Shown here: positions 16,824-24,231 of the stretch, one piece after another
Layout: the number at the start of each line of letters is the position of its first letter
Position numbering within the stretch: position 1 is the stretch's first letter
Source of the DNA: Streptomyces sp. NRRL S-1022
GTDB lineage: Bacteria > Actinomycetota > Actinomycetes > Streptomycetales > Streptomycetaceae
Length of the DNA: 64,000 bases
Reading direction: 5' to 3'
Assembly (NCBI RefSeq): GCF_000720135.1
Contig: NZ_JOIU01000005.1
Span: forward strand, 62,001 to 126,000
Program-made: the position numbers and the translations under genes
The notes under the pieces: model-generated
What the model was told of the DNA's origin: nothing
Databases searched by the model: none
Seen by the model: the letters and a program-made list of their open reading frames with translations, nothing else

Positions 16824-17195
16824 TTATGCCGTCTGCTCGTGTGCGTCCACGCGGCCGGGTGGGGCGGGTGCGTCGAGGGCGGCCTCCGCCGAGGGGAAGA
16901 CGGGGAGCAGTGCGTTCAGGCCGAGGATGTTCCACACGTGCCGGTAGTGGCTGTTCAGAGCGGCGAGGCGCAGGGTGCCGGCGCGGTCGTCGAGTATGCG
17001 CCACAGCGTGATGAGCATGCTGACGCCCGACGAGTCGAGGTACTCCAGCCGGGACGCGTCCAGTACCAGGGTGGCGCAGCCCTGCCGGATCAAGTCCTCG
17101 CACTGGGCGCCGACGAGTGGGGCGGTGTCGTAATCGATCTCCTCGGGGAGTTGTGCGACTGTCGTGTTCTCGCCCTGCATCCGCACGGTGAGCAT
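16824..17195 (-). CDS. STAS-domain anti-sigma factor antagonist
   Basis: 123 residues from the ATG at 17195. Single STAS domain of SpoIIAA/RsbV type: RLEYLDSSGVSMLITLWRIL at about 53-72 carries the canonical D-S-S-G with the serine that an anti-sigma kinase phosphorylates. It lies 142 bases downstream of the MEDS-HATPase gene on the same strand, which could supply its kinase. Cytosolic. The target sigma factor is not identified. Confidence 0.9.
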   Translation of the reverse strand: MLTVRMQGENTTVAQLPEEIDYDTAPLVGAQCEDLIRQGCATLVLDASRLEYLDSSGVSMLITLWRILDDRAGTLRLAALNSHYRHVWNILGLNALLPVFPSAEAALDAPAPPGRVDAHEQTA

Positions 17196-17337
17196 GGGGT
17201 GAAGGTGCTCCCATCTTGACCGTTTGTCCTGTCCAGCGCCGCATGGGCACTCTTCTACGCCTACCCGCCCTCCTGCCTTCAACCGGCCTGGCTTCAGGGT
17301 AGCGGGACGCCGGCGGGAATCGGCCGGCACCGGTGGA

Positions 17338-18291
17338 TCACCCGGACAGCGCGGTGTGGAGACGTACCGTGGTGCCCTCGTGCGGGGTGGACCTGATCTC
17401 CACGAGGTCGCAGAGCTGCTGGACCAGCCACAGACCGCGTCCGCCCGTCTGCCGGGGGTCCGGCCTCCTCCGTCCGGCCAGGGGGTCGTCGATGTAGCCG
17501 TCGTCACGGAACTCGCACACGAGCCGGCGGTCCTCGCTCCACGTCCGCAGCACGCCGTGTCCGCCGCCGTGGCGGATGCTGTTGGTGGCCACCTCGGTGG
17601 CGGCGAGGTGCAGCTCGCGCAGGCGCCGGCCCGTCAGGCCGTGCTGTTCGGCGCAGGCGGCGATCTTGTCGCGGACGGCGGACAGCTCTCCCTTGGTGTA
17701 GGCGAACTCGTCGTACGGATCGCAGGGGCCGGTGAGAGGCGTGAACGCATAGGATGCCCGCGGGTCGTACGCCTCGCACGGCACCGTCCGGCCGCCCTCG
17801 CGCAGCTCGGGGTGGCAGCCGGCCATCTGTGCGAGCGCGGCCTCGTCCTGGGCGGTGTCGTAGGGGCACAGCAGCCACCAGGCCGGCCCCTGGGCGAAGG
17901 CCTTGTTCAGGAGCCACTCGTGGTAGCGCAGTTCCTGGGCCTCGGCCTGGCAGCTGACCTTGTCCCAGGGCGATTCGCCGATCCCGCGGACGGGCCGCCC
18001 CTCCGAGGCGTACTCCTGGAGCCATTCCTGCCAGGCGGCGATCAGCCGGCCCGGATGGTGCGCCACCCGGCTCGTGTCGACATAGTGCACGGCGTCGTCC
18101 TCGCGGATCTCGGCGCGCAGCAGGGACGCCTTGTCCTGCGGTACGGCCACGACGACGGCCTCGTCGCCGTCGAGTGCGTCGCGGATGAAACGCAGGGTGC
18201 CCTCGACGAACTCGTCCCTGCCGGAGTACGGGTACAGCTCGTGCCGGTATCCGGGGCCGGCCGCGGCGGAGGCGGACGCGAAGGAGGTCAC
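17338..18291 (-). CDS. MEDS sensor domain plus HATPase anti-sigma kinase (RsbA-like)
   Basis: 317 residues from the GTG at 18291, overlapping the upstream gene stop (GTGA). Residues about 15-165 form a MEDS domain (MEthanogen/methylotroph DcmR Sensory; HELYPYSGRDEFVEGTLRFI... ending near WWLLCPYDT), and about 205-315 a GHKL ATPase: N-box EVATNSIRHGGG and G-box region GGRGLWLVQQLCDLVE. This fits an anti-sigma/serine kinase that responds to a small ligand or to protein partners. It is the last gene of the chain crtY-crtT-crtU-MEDS/STAS-this gene, all joined by stop/start overlaps. Confidence 0.88.
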   Translation of the reverse strand: MTSFASASAAAGPGYRHELYPYSGRDEFVEGTLRFIRDALDGDEAVVVAVPQDKASLLRAEIREDDAVHYVDTSRVAHHPGRLIAAWQEWLQEYASEGRPVRGIGESPWDKVSCQAEAQELRYHEWLLNKAFAQGPAWWLLCPYDTAQDEAALAQMAGCHPELREGGRTVPCEAYDPRASYAFTPLTGPCDPYDEFAYTKGELSAVRDKIAACAEQHGLTGRRLRELHLAATEVATNSIRHGGGHGVLRTWSEDRRLVCEFRDDGYIDDPLAGRRRPDPRQTGGRGLWLVQQLCDLVEIRSTPHEGTTVRLHTALSG

Positions 18292-19070
18292 GGCGCCATC
18301 ACCACCGGGACGTCGGGGCCGGCGAAGCCGGACAGCTCCCAGGAGAGCCGCACGGTGTCGTTGCCGCCTTCCAGGACGATCTTGCGGTCCGGAAGGAGCC
18401 TGACGGCGTCGGCCAGGGCACTCATCCCGGCCGCGTCGAAGAACTCCAGGGTGTGGCAGAGCAGGCGCACCGTCGCAGCCTGCGCCAGGAGTGCGCAGAC
18501 GACGGCGCCGAAGGCGGCCGCGCCGTCGCTGTCGACGATCCCGTTCACCGCCCAGCTCTCCTTTCCTGCCCGGAACACCCGGAAAGCGGGAGATACCGGA
18601 CGACTGCCCAGCCAGTGGGGATGCACGCACCCGATCCGCTGGAGAGTGGGGAGATCCCAGTCGGGGCCGTGGTAGGCGCAGACCACCAGGGCTCCGGTGT
18701 CGGCGGCGAACTCCTCCAGGTCGAGTTCGCTGCGCAGCAGCTCTTCGGCCTGCTCGGGGCAGCAGCCGGGGCCGACGTGGTGCAGCACACGGAGCGAACG
18801 GAATCCCTGCCGGCCGGCGGTGGCCGCCTCCCGGCGCACCGCGGCCAGGAGGGAACCCCGCAACCTGGCGGGGTCGAGCACGACCCGCGGGAACCCGCTC
18901 TCCGTACGCGGCATCGGACCGACGATCACCACCTTGTCGCGGTGCAGCGCTCCGTCCGCGACGAAGGCCCGGCTGCGGTCGATGACATCGTCGGCGTGGT
19001 CCAGCATCTGGCAGACGTGATCACCGGAGTCGGCCTCGTCCAGGCTCGTCAGGGTGCGCGGCGCTCTCAC
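18288..19070 (-). CDS. MEDS sensor domain plus STAS domain protein
   Basis: 260 residues, GTG at 19070 that shares one base with the TAG stop of crtU; GAGGAGGGG lies just before. MEDS domain about 10-165 (SGDHVCQMLDHADDVIDRSRAF at its start) and STAS domain about 170-255. In the STAS phospho-loop the usual D-S-S-G is FFDAAG, so both serines are alanine (codons at 18426-18437). The antagonist cannot be switched off by phosphorylation at that place. It probably works with the overlapping MEDS-HATPase protein as a ligand-sensing partner-switch pair. Confidence 0.88.
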   Translation of the reverse strand: MRAPRTLTSLDEADSGDHVCQMLDHADDVIDRSRAFVADGALHRDKVVIVGPMPRTESGFPRVVLDPARLRGSLLAAVRREAATAGRQGFRSLRVLHHVGPGCCPEQAEELLRSELDLEEFAADTGALVVCAYHGPDWDLPTLQRIGCVHPHWLGSRPVSPAFRVFRAGKESWAVNGIVDSDGAAAFGAVVCALLAQAATVRLLCHTLEFFDAAGMSALADAVRLLPDRKIVLEGGNDTVRLSWELSGFAGPDVPVVMAP

Positions 19071-20650
19071 TACCCCTCCTCGGCCTCCTCACCTGACTCT
19101 ACCGGCACCCGTGCGGCCAGGGTCCTCAGGACCGCGCTCCGCCCGCGGTCCGGAACCGTCCAGAGGGTCTGTCCCCGTACCCCCCACCGCTCCAGCAGTG
19201 CGTTGGCCGCGAGGAAGCCGCTCGTCGCCGCCCGCTCCATGAGCGCCACGGGCAGACCGGTGCGGACCAGGTCGCCGGCCACGACCAGGCCGGGGTGCGG
19301 GGTGCGGACGGTGGGACGGTCGCCGTAGCCGCCGACCGGGAACAGGGGACAGTCCTCATGCCACTCGTGGCGGGCGTCGACGACCGTGGCCGTGCGGGTC
19401 TCCGGATAGACGCGGTGCAGCTGGCCGAGGAGACGCTTCTGTTCGACGTCCCGGGCGGATCCGGGCGGTACGGCGTAGGCGTGCAGCTCGACCACGGAGC
19501 CGCCGGTGCGCGCGCACCAGCGGGCCGCCTCGTCCTCGTACCGCTCCAGCACGCTGATGTTGTCGAGGGTGCCGAAGCCGCTGGTGCCGAGGAAGCCGGG
19601 ACGGTCCGGCGCGACGGGCCGGTCCAGCCACAGCCGGCTCACCAGGAAGGGCGGTGCGGTGCGCAGCCGTCCGATCCGCTCGCGCCAGGCCGCGTCGCCC
19701 AGGTTCCCGCAGTGCTCGACCAGTGCGCGCAGGCCCGCGCCGTCCAGGGCGAGGACGACCCCGTCGTGGCGCCGTTCCGCCCCGTCGGAGGCGACCATGA
19801 ATCCGCCGTCCGGGACGGGTGCGACGTGCTCGACGGGGGTGCCGGTGCGCACCTGCGCGCGGTGCCGGGCCAGGTAGCCGGCGAGCGGGTCCCACAGGGC
19901 GGCGGGGAAGGGCGCCCGGGGCACGTCGAACAGCAGTCCTTCGGCGGAACCGAGGAAGTAGATGTGGAACATCAGCGCCATCTCGGCCGCCGAAAGCTCC
20001 CGCGGGTCGGCGAAGAAGCTCCGGGAGAACACCTCGAAGGCCAGGTGGCGGGCGGTCTCGGGGAAGCCCACGGCGTCCAGGAAGGCGTGGGCGCTGGTGC
20101 CGTCCAGACGGTCGTACACCTCCGGCACCCGCACGTCGAGCAGCGGCAGGGCCGCCAGGGGGTCCATCGCGCGCAGGTCGGCGAGCCGGAAGGAGGGACT
20201 GAGCGCGACGAAACCGAGCGCGCTGAGCGGCGGCGTGCGCGGGACGTGCCGGAAGCTGTCGCGCAGGCCGCCGGCGTGCAGCAGCGGGTAGTCCGGGAGG
20301 GCGACGAGCCGTTCGAGGCCGGGGTCGGTCCGGCGCAGCAGTCCGCGCAGGTTGTAGTACTGGCGGAAGAAGGCGTGGAAGCCGCGGCTCATGGTCACCG
20401 TGGTGCCGTCGCGCAGTCCGGTCGGCCATCCGCCCACCCGTCCGCCGAGGTACGGCCGCTTCTCGTACACGGTGACGGCCACCCCGCGCTCGGCGAGCAC
20501 GGTGGCGGCGGCCAGGCCCGCGATGCCCGCGCCGACCACCGCCACCGACGGCGGCGTCCCCTGCACCCGGGGGGCGCCGGGCCGGGCGGGCAGCACCCGG
20601 GCCCGGCGGTCGCGTCCCCGGCGTGCGCCGCCCTGGCGCGGGGTCCTCAC
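19070..20650 (-). CDS. crtU: Carotene desaturase/methyltransferase (isorenieratene-type aromatase)
   Basis: 526 residues; GTG at 20650 overlaps the crtT stop (GTGA). An Arg-rich 38-residue leader precedes the FAD Rossmann motif VAVVGAGIAGLAAATVLAERG and LGGRVGGW. Other features: GFHAFFRQYYNLRGLL and a C-terminal GLVVAGDLVRTGLPVALMERAATSG FAD closure. CrtU converts the beta-ionone ends of beta-carotene into aromatic phi rings. Its stop shares a base with the MEDS-STAS start, so transcription should continue into signalling genes. Confidence 0.93.
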   Translation of the reverse strand: MRTPRQGGARRGRDRRARVLPARPGAPRVQGTPPSVAVVGAGIAGLAAATVLAERGVAVTVYEKRPYLGGRVGGWPTGLRDGTTVTMSRGFHAFFRQYYNLRGLLRRTDPGLERLVALPDYPLLHAGGLRDSFRHVPRTPPLSALGFVALSPSFRLADLRAMDPLAALPLLDVRVPEVYDRLDGTSAHAFLDAVGFPETARHLAFEVFSRSFFADPRELSAAEMALMFHIYFLGSAEGLLFDVPRAPFPAALWDPLAGYLARHRAQVRTGTPVEHVAPVPDGGFMVASDGAERRHDGVVLALDGAGLRALVEHCGNLGDAAWRERIGRLRTAPPFLVSRLWLDRPVAPDRPGFLGTSGFGTLDNISVLERYEDEAARWCARTGGSVVELHAYAVPPGSARDVEQKRLLGQLHRVYPETRTATVVDARHEWHEDCPLFPVGGYGDRPTVRTPHPGLVVAGDLVRTGLPVALMERAATSGFLAANALLERWGVRGQTLWTVPDRGRSAVLRTLAARVPVESGEEAEEG

Positions 20651-21375
20651 GCGTCCGCCTCGTGGTCGTACGGCCGGCGGGCGACGAAGGTGTGGGTGAT
20701 GCCCGTCTGCCAGCCCGGCAGCGGCACGGCCCGGACCCGCTCGAAGCCGGCCGCGGCCAGCCGCCGCTCGAACCGCCCGGCCGTGTCGAACTCGACCACG
20801 CTGCGCCACAGGTGCCGGTACAACGGTCCGTCCCCGAGCAGGGTCGCCACGGGCTGTACGACACCGCGGCACACCAGCGCCCAGGTCGCGCGGTCGGCGC
20901 GGCGCCCGCTGAGGGTGTACTCGTGCACGCCGAGCCGGCCGCCCGGCCGCAGCAGCCCGTGCACGGCGGCGAGGACGGCGTCGGGATCGGTGACGTTGCG
21001 GACGAGGTAGGCCGCGAACACGGCGTCGAAGGGGCCGCGCACCCCGGCCTCGGCCAGCCGTTCGGCGGGGGCGTGCACGAAGGCCACCCCGTCCGCCCAC
21101 GGCTTGGCGGCGGCCCGCCGCAGCATGCCGGCCGAGGCGTCCACGGCGGTGATGCCGGCGGCGGGCAGGACGGACCGCAGGGCGGCGGTGGAGGCGCCGG
21201 TCCCGCAGCCGAGGTCGAGCAGGCGCAGCCCCTGCCCTTGTCCGGGCAGGCCGAGCCGGCGCACCGAACGGCGCAGGTGGGCGTGGTAGCCGGGGTTGGC
21301 GGCCACCAGCGTGTCGTAGGTGCGGGAGGCGTGGTCGAAGGCGGCGGCGAGGTGCTCGTCGCGCAGCAGCGTCAT
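20647..21375 (-). CDS. crtT: SAM-dependent methyltransferase of carotenoid cluster
   Basis: 242 residues; ATG overlaps the crtY stop (ATGA) and its own stop overlaps the crtU start. Class I methyltransferase: LLDLGCGTGASTAALR at about 50-65, ITAVDASAGML next, and a UbiE-like region AAYLVRNVTDPDAVLAAVHGLLRPGG. It is the CrtT of Streptomyces crtYTU operons; its exact substrate is not settled. Confidence 0.9.
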   Translation of the reverse strand: MTLLRDEHLAAAFDHASRTYDTLVAANPGYHAHLRRSVRRLGLPGQGQGLRLLDLGCGTGASTAALRSVLPAAGITAVDASAGMLRRAAAKPWADGVAFVHAPAERLAEAGVRGPFDAVFAAYLVRNVTDPDAVLAAVHGLLRPGGRLGVHEYTLSGRRADRATWALVCRGVVQPVATLLGDGPLYRHLWRSVVEFDTAGRFERRLAAAGFERVRAVPLPGWQTGITHTFVARRPYDHEADA

Positions 21376-22625
21376 GCGGTCTCCGTCGGAGGCAGGGGCG
21401 GGTCGGCGGGTGGTGCCGGCGCGTGCGGGGGCACGGGCAGGTCGAAGGGGCGGCGGGGCAGGCGGGGCAGCTCCAGCGCGGAGCGCAGCATGGGCCCGAC
21501 GGGCGTGCGCAGGCCGATGCACAGGTCCTCGTGGAGGCGGGTGCTCCCGTCGAGGAAGCGCAGCAGCCGTGCCATGGGCACGCGGGTGAACAGACGGCCG
21601 AAGAGCTCCGGGCCGTCGGCCCGGCCGCTGTCCAGGGCGCGGAGCAGCACGGCGTCCATGGCACGCGAACGCGCCCGGTGGGCGGCGGGCGGCACCGGGG
21701 GCCGCCCGCGGCGCAGCGCGTCGGCGACGGCCCGGGTCTGGCGCTGCAGCCCGGCGAAGGTGTAGCCGGTGGCGGGCCGGGTCGCTCCGCCGGCGGCGCC
21801 GATGCGGAAGACCGAGGCCCCGGTCTGCCGCGCGACCGGCGCGTCGGTCATCGGGATGACACCGGTCTCCCTGGCCAGGACCTGCCGGTCGCCGAGCCGC
21901 AGCACCTCGTCGGCGTAGTGCCGTACGGCGGCCTCGTACCGGTCCGGAGCGAGTGTGCGCGCGGAGAACTCGGTGTACTCGACGAGCGCCTCGCACGGCC
22001 CGGTCGGCAGGACGTAGCCGAACGACAGGCCGTGGGCGGGCTGCGGGGTACGGAAGTCCATCAGCTCCACCGCGGCCGGGTCGAACGTGGGCCGGGCCGT
22101 CCGCACGAACCAGCCGTGGAAGTGCTGCAGCAGGACGGTGCGGGCGGCCGGGAGGCTGCCGAGGGGCCGGGAGTCGAGCACCCAGCGGGCCCTCAGCACC
22201 CGCATCCGGCCGGCGGAGTCCCTCAGGTGGACGTGCGCCCCGCCGGGGACGTCCTCGACCGCTTCGACGGTCGCTTCGAGGCGCCGCACGTTCGGGCTGC
22301 GGGCCAGGTCCGCCAGGACCACGCGCTCGAAGTCGTCCGAACGGATCATGCGGTACCGCAACGGGGCGATGTCCCCCTCGACCGGGGCGCCGGAGCGCGG
22401 GCGCACCCTCAGCCGCTGCCACTCGGCCCGCACCGCCGCGTCGAACCGCCCCGGTCCCGCCGTCCAGTGGCACCAGGTCCGCGGCGGCGGCCGCAGCGGG
22501 CCGGGCGGTGCGTCCACCAGCACCACGGACGGTGTCCGCAGGCCGGGAAGGTCCCCGGCGAGCCGGTGGGCCAGCGACAGCCCGGCCGCGCCCGCGCCCA
22601 CGACGGCCACGTCCGCTTCCGGCAC
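21372..22625 (-). CDS. crtY: Lycopene beta-cyclase (CrtY type)
   Basis: 417 residues, GTG at 22625 with GAGGAG five bases upstream. Flavin dinucleotide motif DVAVVGAGAAGLSLAHRLA at the N-terminus, YRMIRSDDFERVVL, a conserved FHGWFVRTARPTFDP with MDFR, and IGAAGGATRPATGYTFAGLQRQT in the middle to C-terminal part: the standard CrtY/CrtL layout. Forms beta rings on lycopene. First gene of the leftward carotenoid operon, divergent from crtE across 247 bp. Confidence 0.95.
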   Translation of the reverse strand: MPEADVAVVGAGAAGLSLAHRLAGDLPGLRTPSVVLVDAPPGPLRPPPRTWCHWTAGPGRFDAAVRAEWQRLRVRPRSGAPVEGDIAPLRYRMIRSDDFERVVLADLARSPNVRRLEATVEAVEDVPGGAHVHLRDSAGRMRVLRARWVLDSRPLGSLPAARTVLLQHFHGWFVRTARPTFDPAAVELMDFRTPQPAHGLSFGYVLPTGPCEALVEYTEFSARTLAPDRYEAAVRHYADEVLRLGDRQVLARETGVIPMTDAPVARQTGASVFRIGAAGGATRPATGYTFAGLQRQTRAVADALRRGRPPVPPAAHRARSRAMDAVLLRALDSGRADGPELFGRLFTRVPMARLLRFLDGSTRLHEDLCIGLRTPVGPMLRSALELPRLPRRPFDLPVPPHAPAPPADPPLPPTETA

Positions 22626-22872
22626 GGCGTCTCCTCTCGCACGGCGGTGAGGGGCGGATGCCCCGGTCCGGTCTTCCGCAGTCTTTACCCCGGCGGATGC
22701 AGGGCGCCCCCCGACGGCGAGCGGCCCGACGCCGGGTGCAGCACGGTGGAGAGGGCGGATCCCCGGTGGACCCCGCGATCGGGCGGGGCGTTCGCGCATC
22801 CGTCCGTGCCGCCCGGGCGGAAGCAGTCGGGTGACGGGAACGACGGACACGGAGACGACGGAGGGAACCGGG

Positions 22873-24231
22873 ATGCGTCCCACCCAGGCGAAGGACCACC
22901 CTGCTGCCGCGCCGCCGCGGCCGGTCGCGACGGTGCCCGGTGCGGCGCTTCCGCGCAGGCCGGCGACCGGCGGCGGGGAGGGACCCGACGGGACCGGGGC
23001 GTGCCCCGCGACGTGCGGGCCGCTCCCGGACGGGCCCGCCGGGGTGCGGCGGGTCGACGCCGACGTGCCCGGCGCCGTCGGCCGGACGCTCGACCAGGTG
23101 CTGGAGGAGCGCCTGCGCCGCGCACGGCTGGCGGATCCCCTGTTCGCGCAGGACGTGGCCGAACGGGTGGCGCGCTTCACCCTCCAGGGTGGCAAGCGCA
23201 CACGCGCGCAGCTGGTGTGGTGGGCCACGCGGGCCTGCGCCGGCCGGGACCCCGCTGCCGCGGCGGCGGCCCTGCGGATCGCGGCCGCCCTGGAACTGCT
23301 CCAGACGTGCGCACTCGTCCAGGACGACGTGATGGACCGGGCCGTCCTGCGGCGGGGCCGGCCCACGCTGCACACGGACCTGACCGACAGGTACGCCGAC
23401 CGGGCCGGGCCCGAGCGGGCCCGGCGGTTCGGGCAGTCGGCGGCGGTGCTCGCCGGGGACCTGGCGCTGGCCTGGGCCGACGATCTGGTGGCGGAGACCC
23501 CGCTGGCGGCGTGGACCGGGGTGGTGGTGCGGCGGCTGTGGAGCGACATGCGCACGGAGATGGTGGCCGGCCAGTACCTGGACGTGCAGGGCGAGGTCAC
23601 CGCGGCCCGGTCCCTGCCCCGCGTGCTGCGCGCCGCCCGCCTGAAGAGCGCCCTCTACTCGGTCGAGCGGCCCCTGGCCCTCGGAGCCGCCGTGGCGGGC
23701 GCGGACGACGCGACGCTGCGCCGGCTGTGCGACGCCGGAGGCTGCGTGGGCCTGGCGTTCCAGCTGCGCGACGACTTGGACGACGTCTTCGGCGACCCGG
23801 GGGAGACCGGCAAGGCGTCCGGCGGCGACATCCGGGAGGGCAAGCCGACCTATCTGGTCGCGGTCGCCCGCGCGCGGGCCGAGGCCGCCGGCGACGGTGC
23901 CGCGCTCGCCGTGCTGGACCGGTGGCTCGGTGACCCGGCCCTCACCGGGCGCGCCCTGGACGAGGTGCGGGAGGTACTGGTCACGACCGGTGCGCGCGCC
24001 ACCGTGGAGACGAAGATCGACCGGCTGGCCGCGCAGGGGATGCGGCACTTCGACGGCGCCGCCCTCGATCCGGAGGGCGCCGGGCCGCTGCGCGCCCTGC
24101 TGCTCGCGACGGCCGGGGCACGGCCGGGCGGGGCGCGGCCGGCCGGGGAGGCCGCCGCGCGTCCGCGTCCGCGTCCCGCACCGGATCCGTACGCCGCACC
24201 GGCCCGCGGCGGCGCGGGGAGCGGCCGGTGA
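22873..24231 (+). CDS. crtE: Geranylgeranyl diphosphate synthase
   Basis: 452 residues from the ATG at 22873 with GGAGG eight bases upstream; a GTG at 22831 would add 14 residues. The trans-prenyltransferase core begins at about residue 65; the first 60 residues are Pro/Gly/Ala-rich and unconserved. First aspartate motif DDVMD (short bacterial form) and second DDLDD in FQLRDDLDDVFGD; GGKRTRAQLVWW is the conserved N-terminal helix. Makes GGPP for phytoene. Stop overlaps the crtI start (GTGA). Confidence 0.95.
   Translation: MRPTQAKDHPAAAPPRPVATVPGAALPRRPATGGGEGPDGTGACPATCGPLPDGPAGVRRVDADVPGAVGRTLDQVLEERLRRARLADPLFAQDVAERVARFTLQGGKRTRAQLVWWATRACAGRDPAAAAAALRIAAALELLQTCALVQDDVMDRAVLRRGRPTLHTDLTDRYADRAGPERARRFGQSAAVLAGDLALAWADDLVAETPLAAWTGVVVRRLWSDMRTEMVAGQYLDVQGEVTAARSLPRVLRAARLKSALYSVERPLALGAAVAGADDATLRRLCDAGGCVGLAFQLRDDLDDVFGDPGETGKASGGDIREGKPTYLVAVARARAEAAGDGAALAVLDRWLGDPALTGRALDEVREVLVTTGARATVETKIDRLAAQGMRHFDGAALDPEGAGPLRALLLATAGARPGGARPAGEAAARPRPRPAPDPYAAPARGGAGSGR

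Noticed and set aside
22653..22700. GGCGGATGC repeated twice in the crtY-crtE divergent gap as LitR or LitS site
   Set aside because: Spacing is 39 bp, not a multiple of a helical turn, and there is no match with the repeats before litS. No consensus could be supported.
20647..24048. 1133-codon minus-strand frame joining crtT with an antisense stretch of crtE
   Set aside because: Only its last 242 codons are crtT; the rest is opposite crtE or in the wrong frame of crtY.
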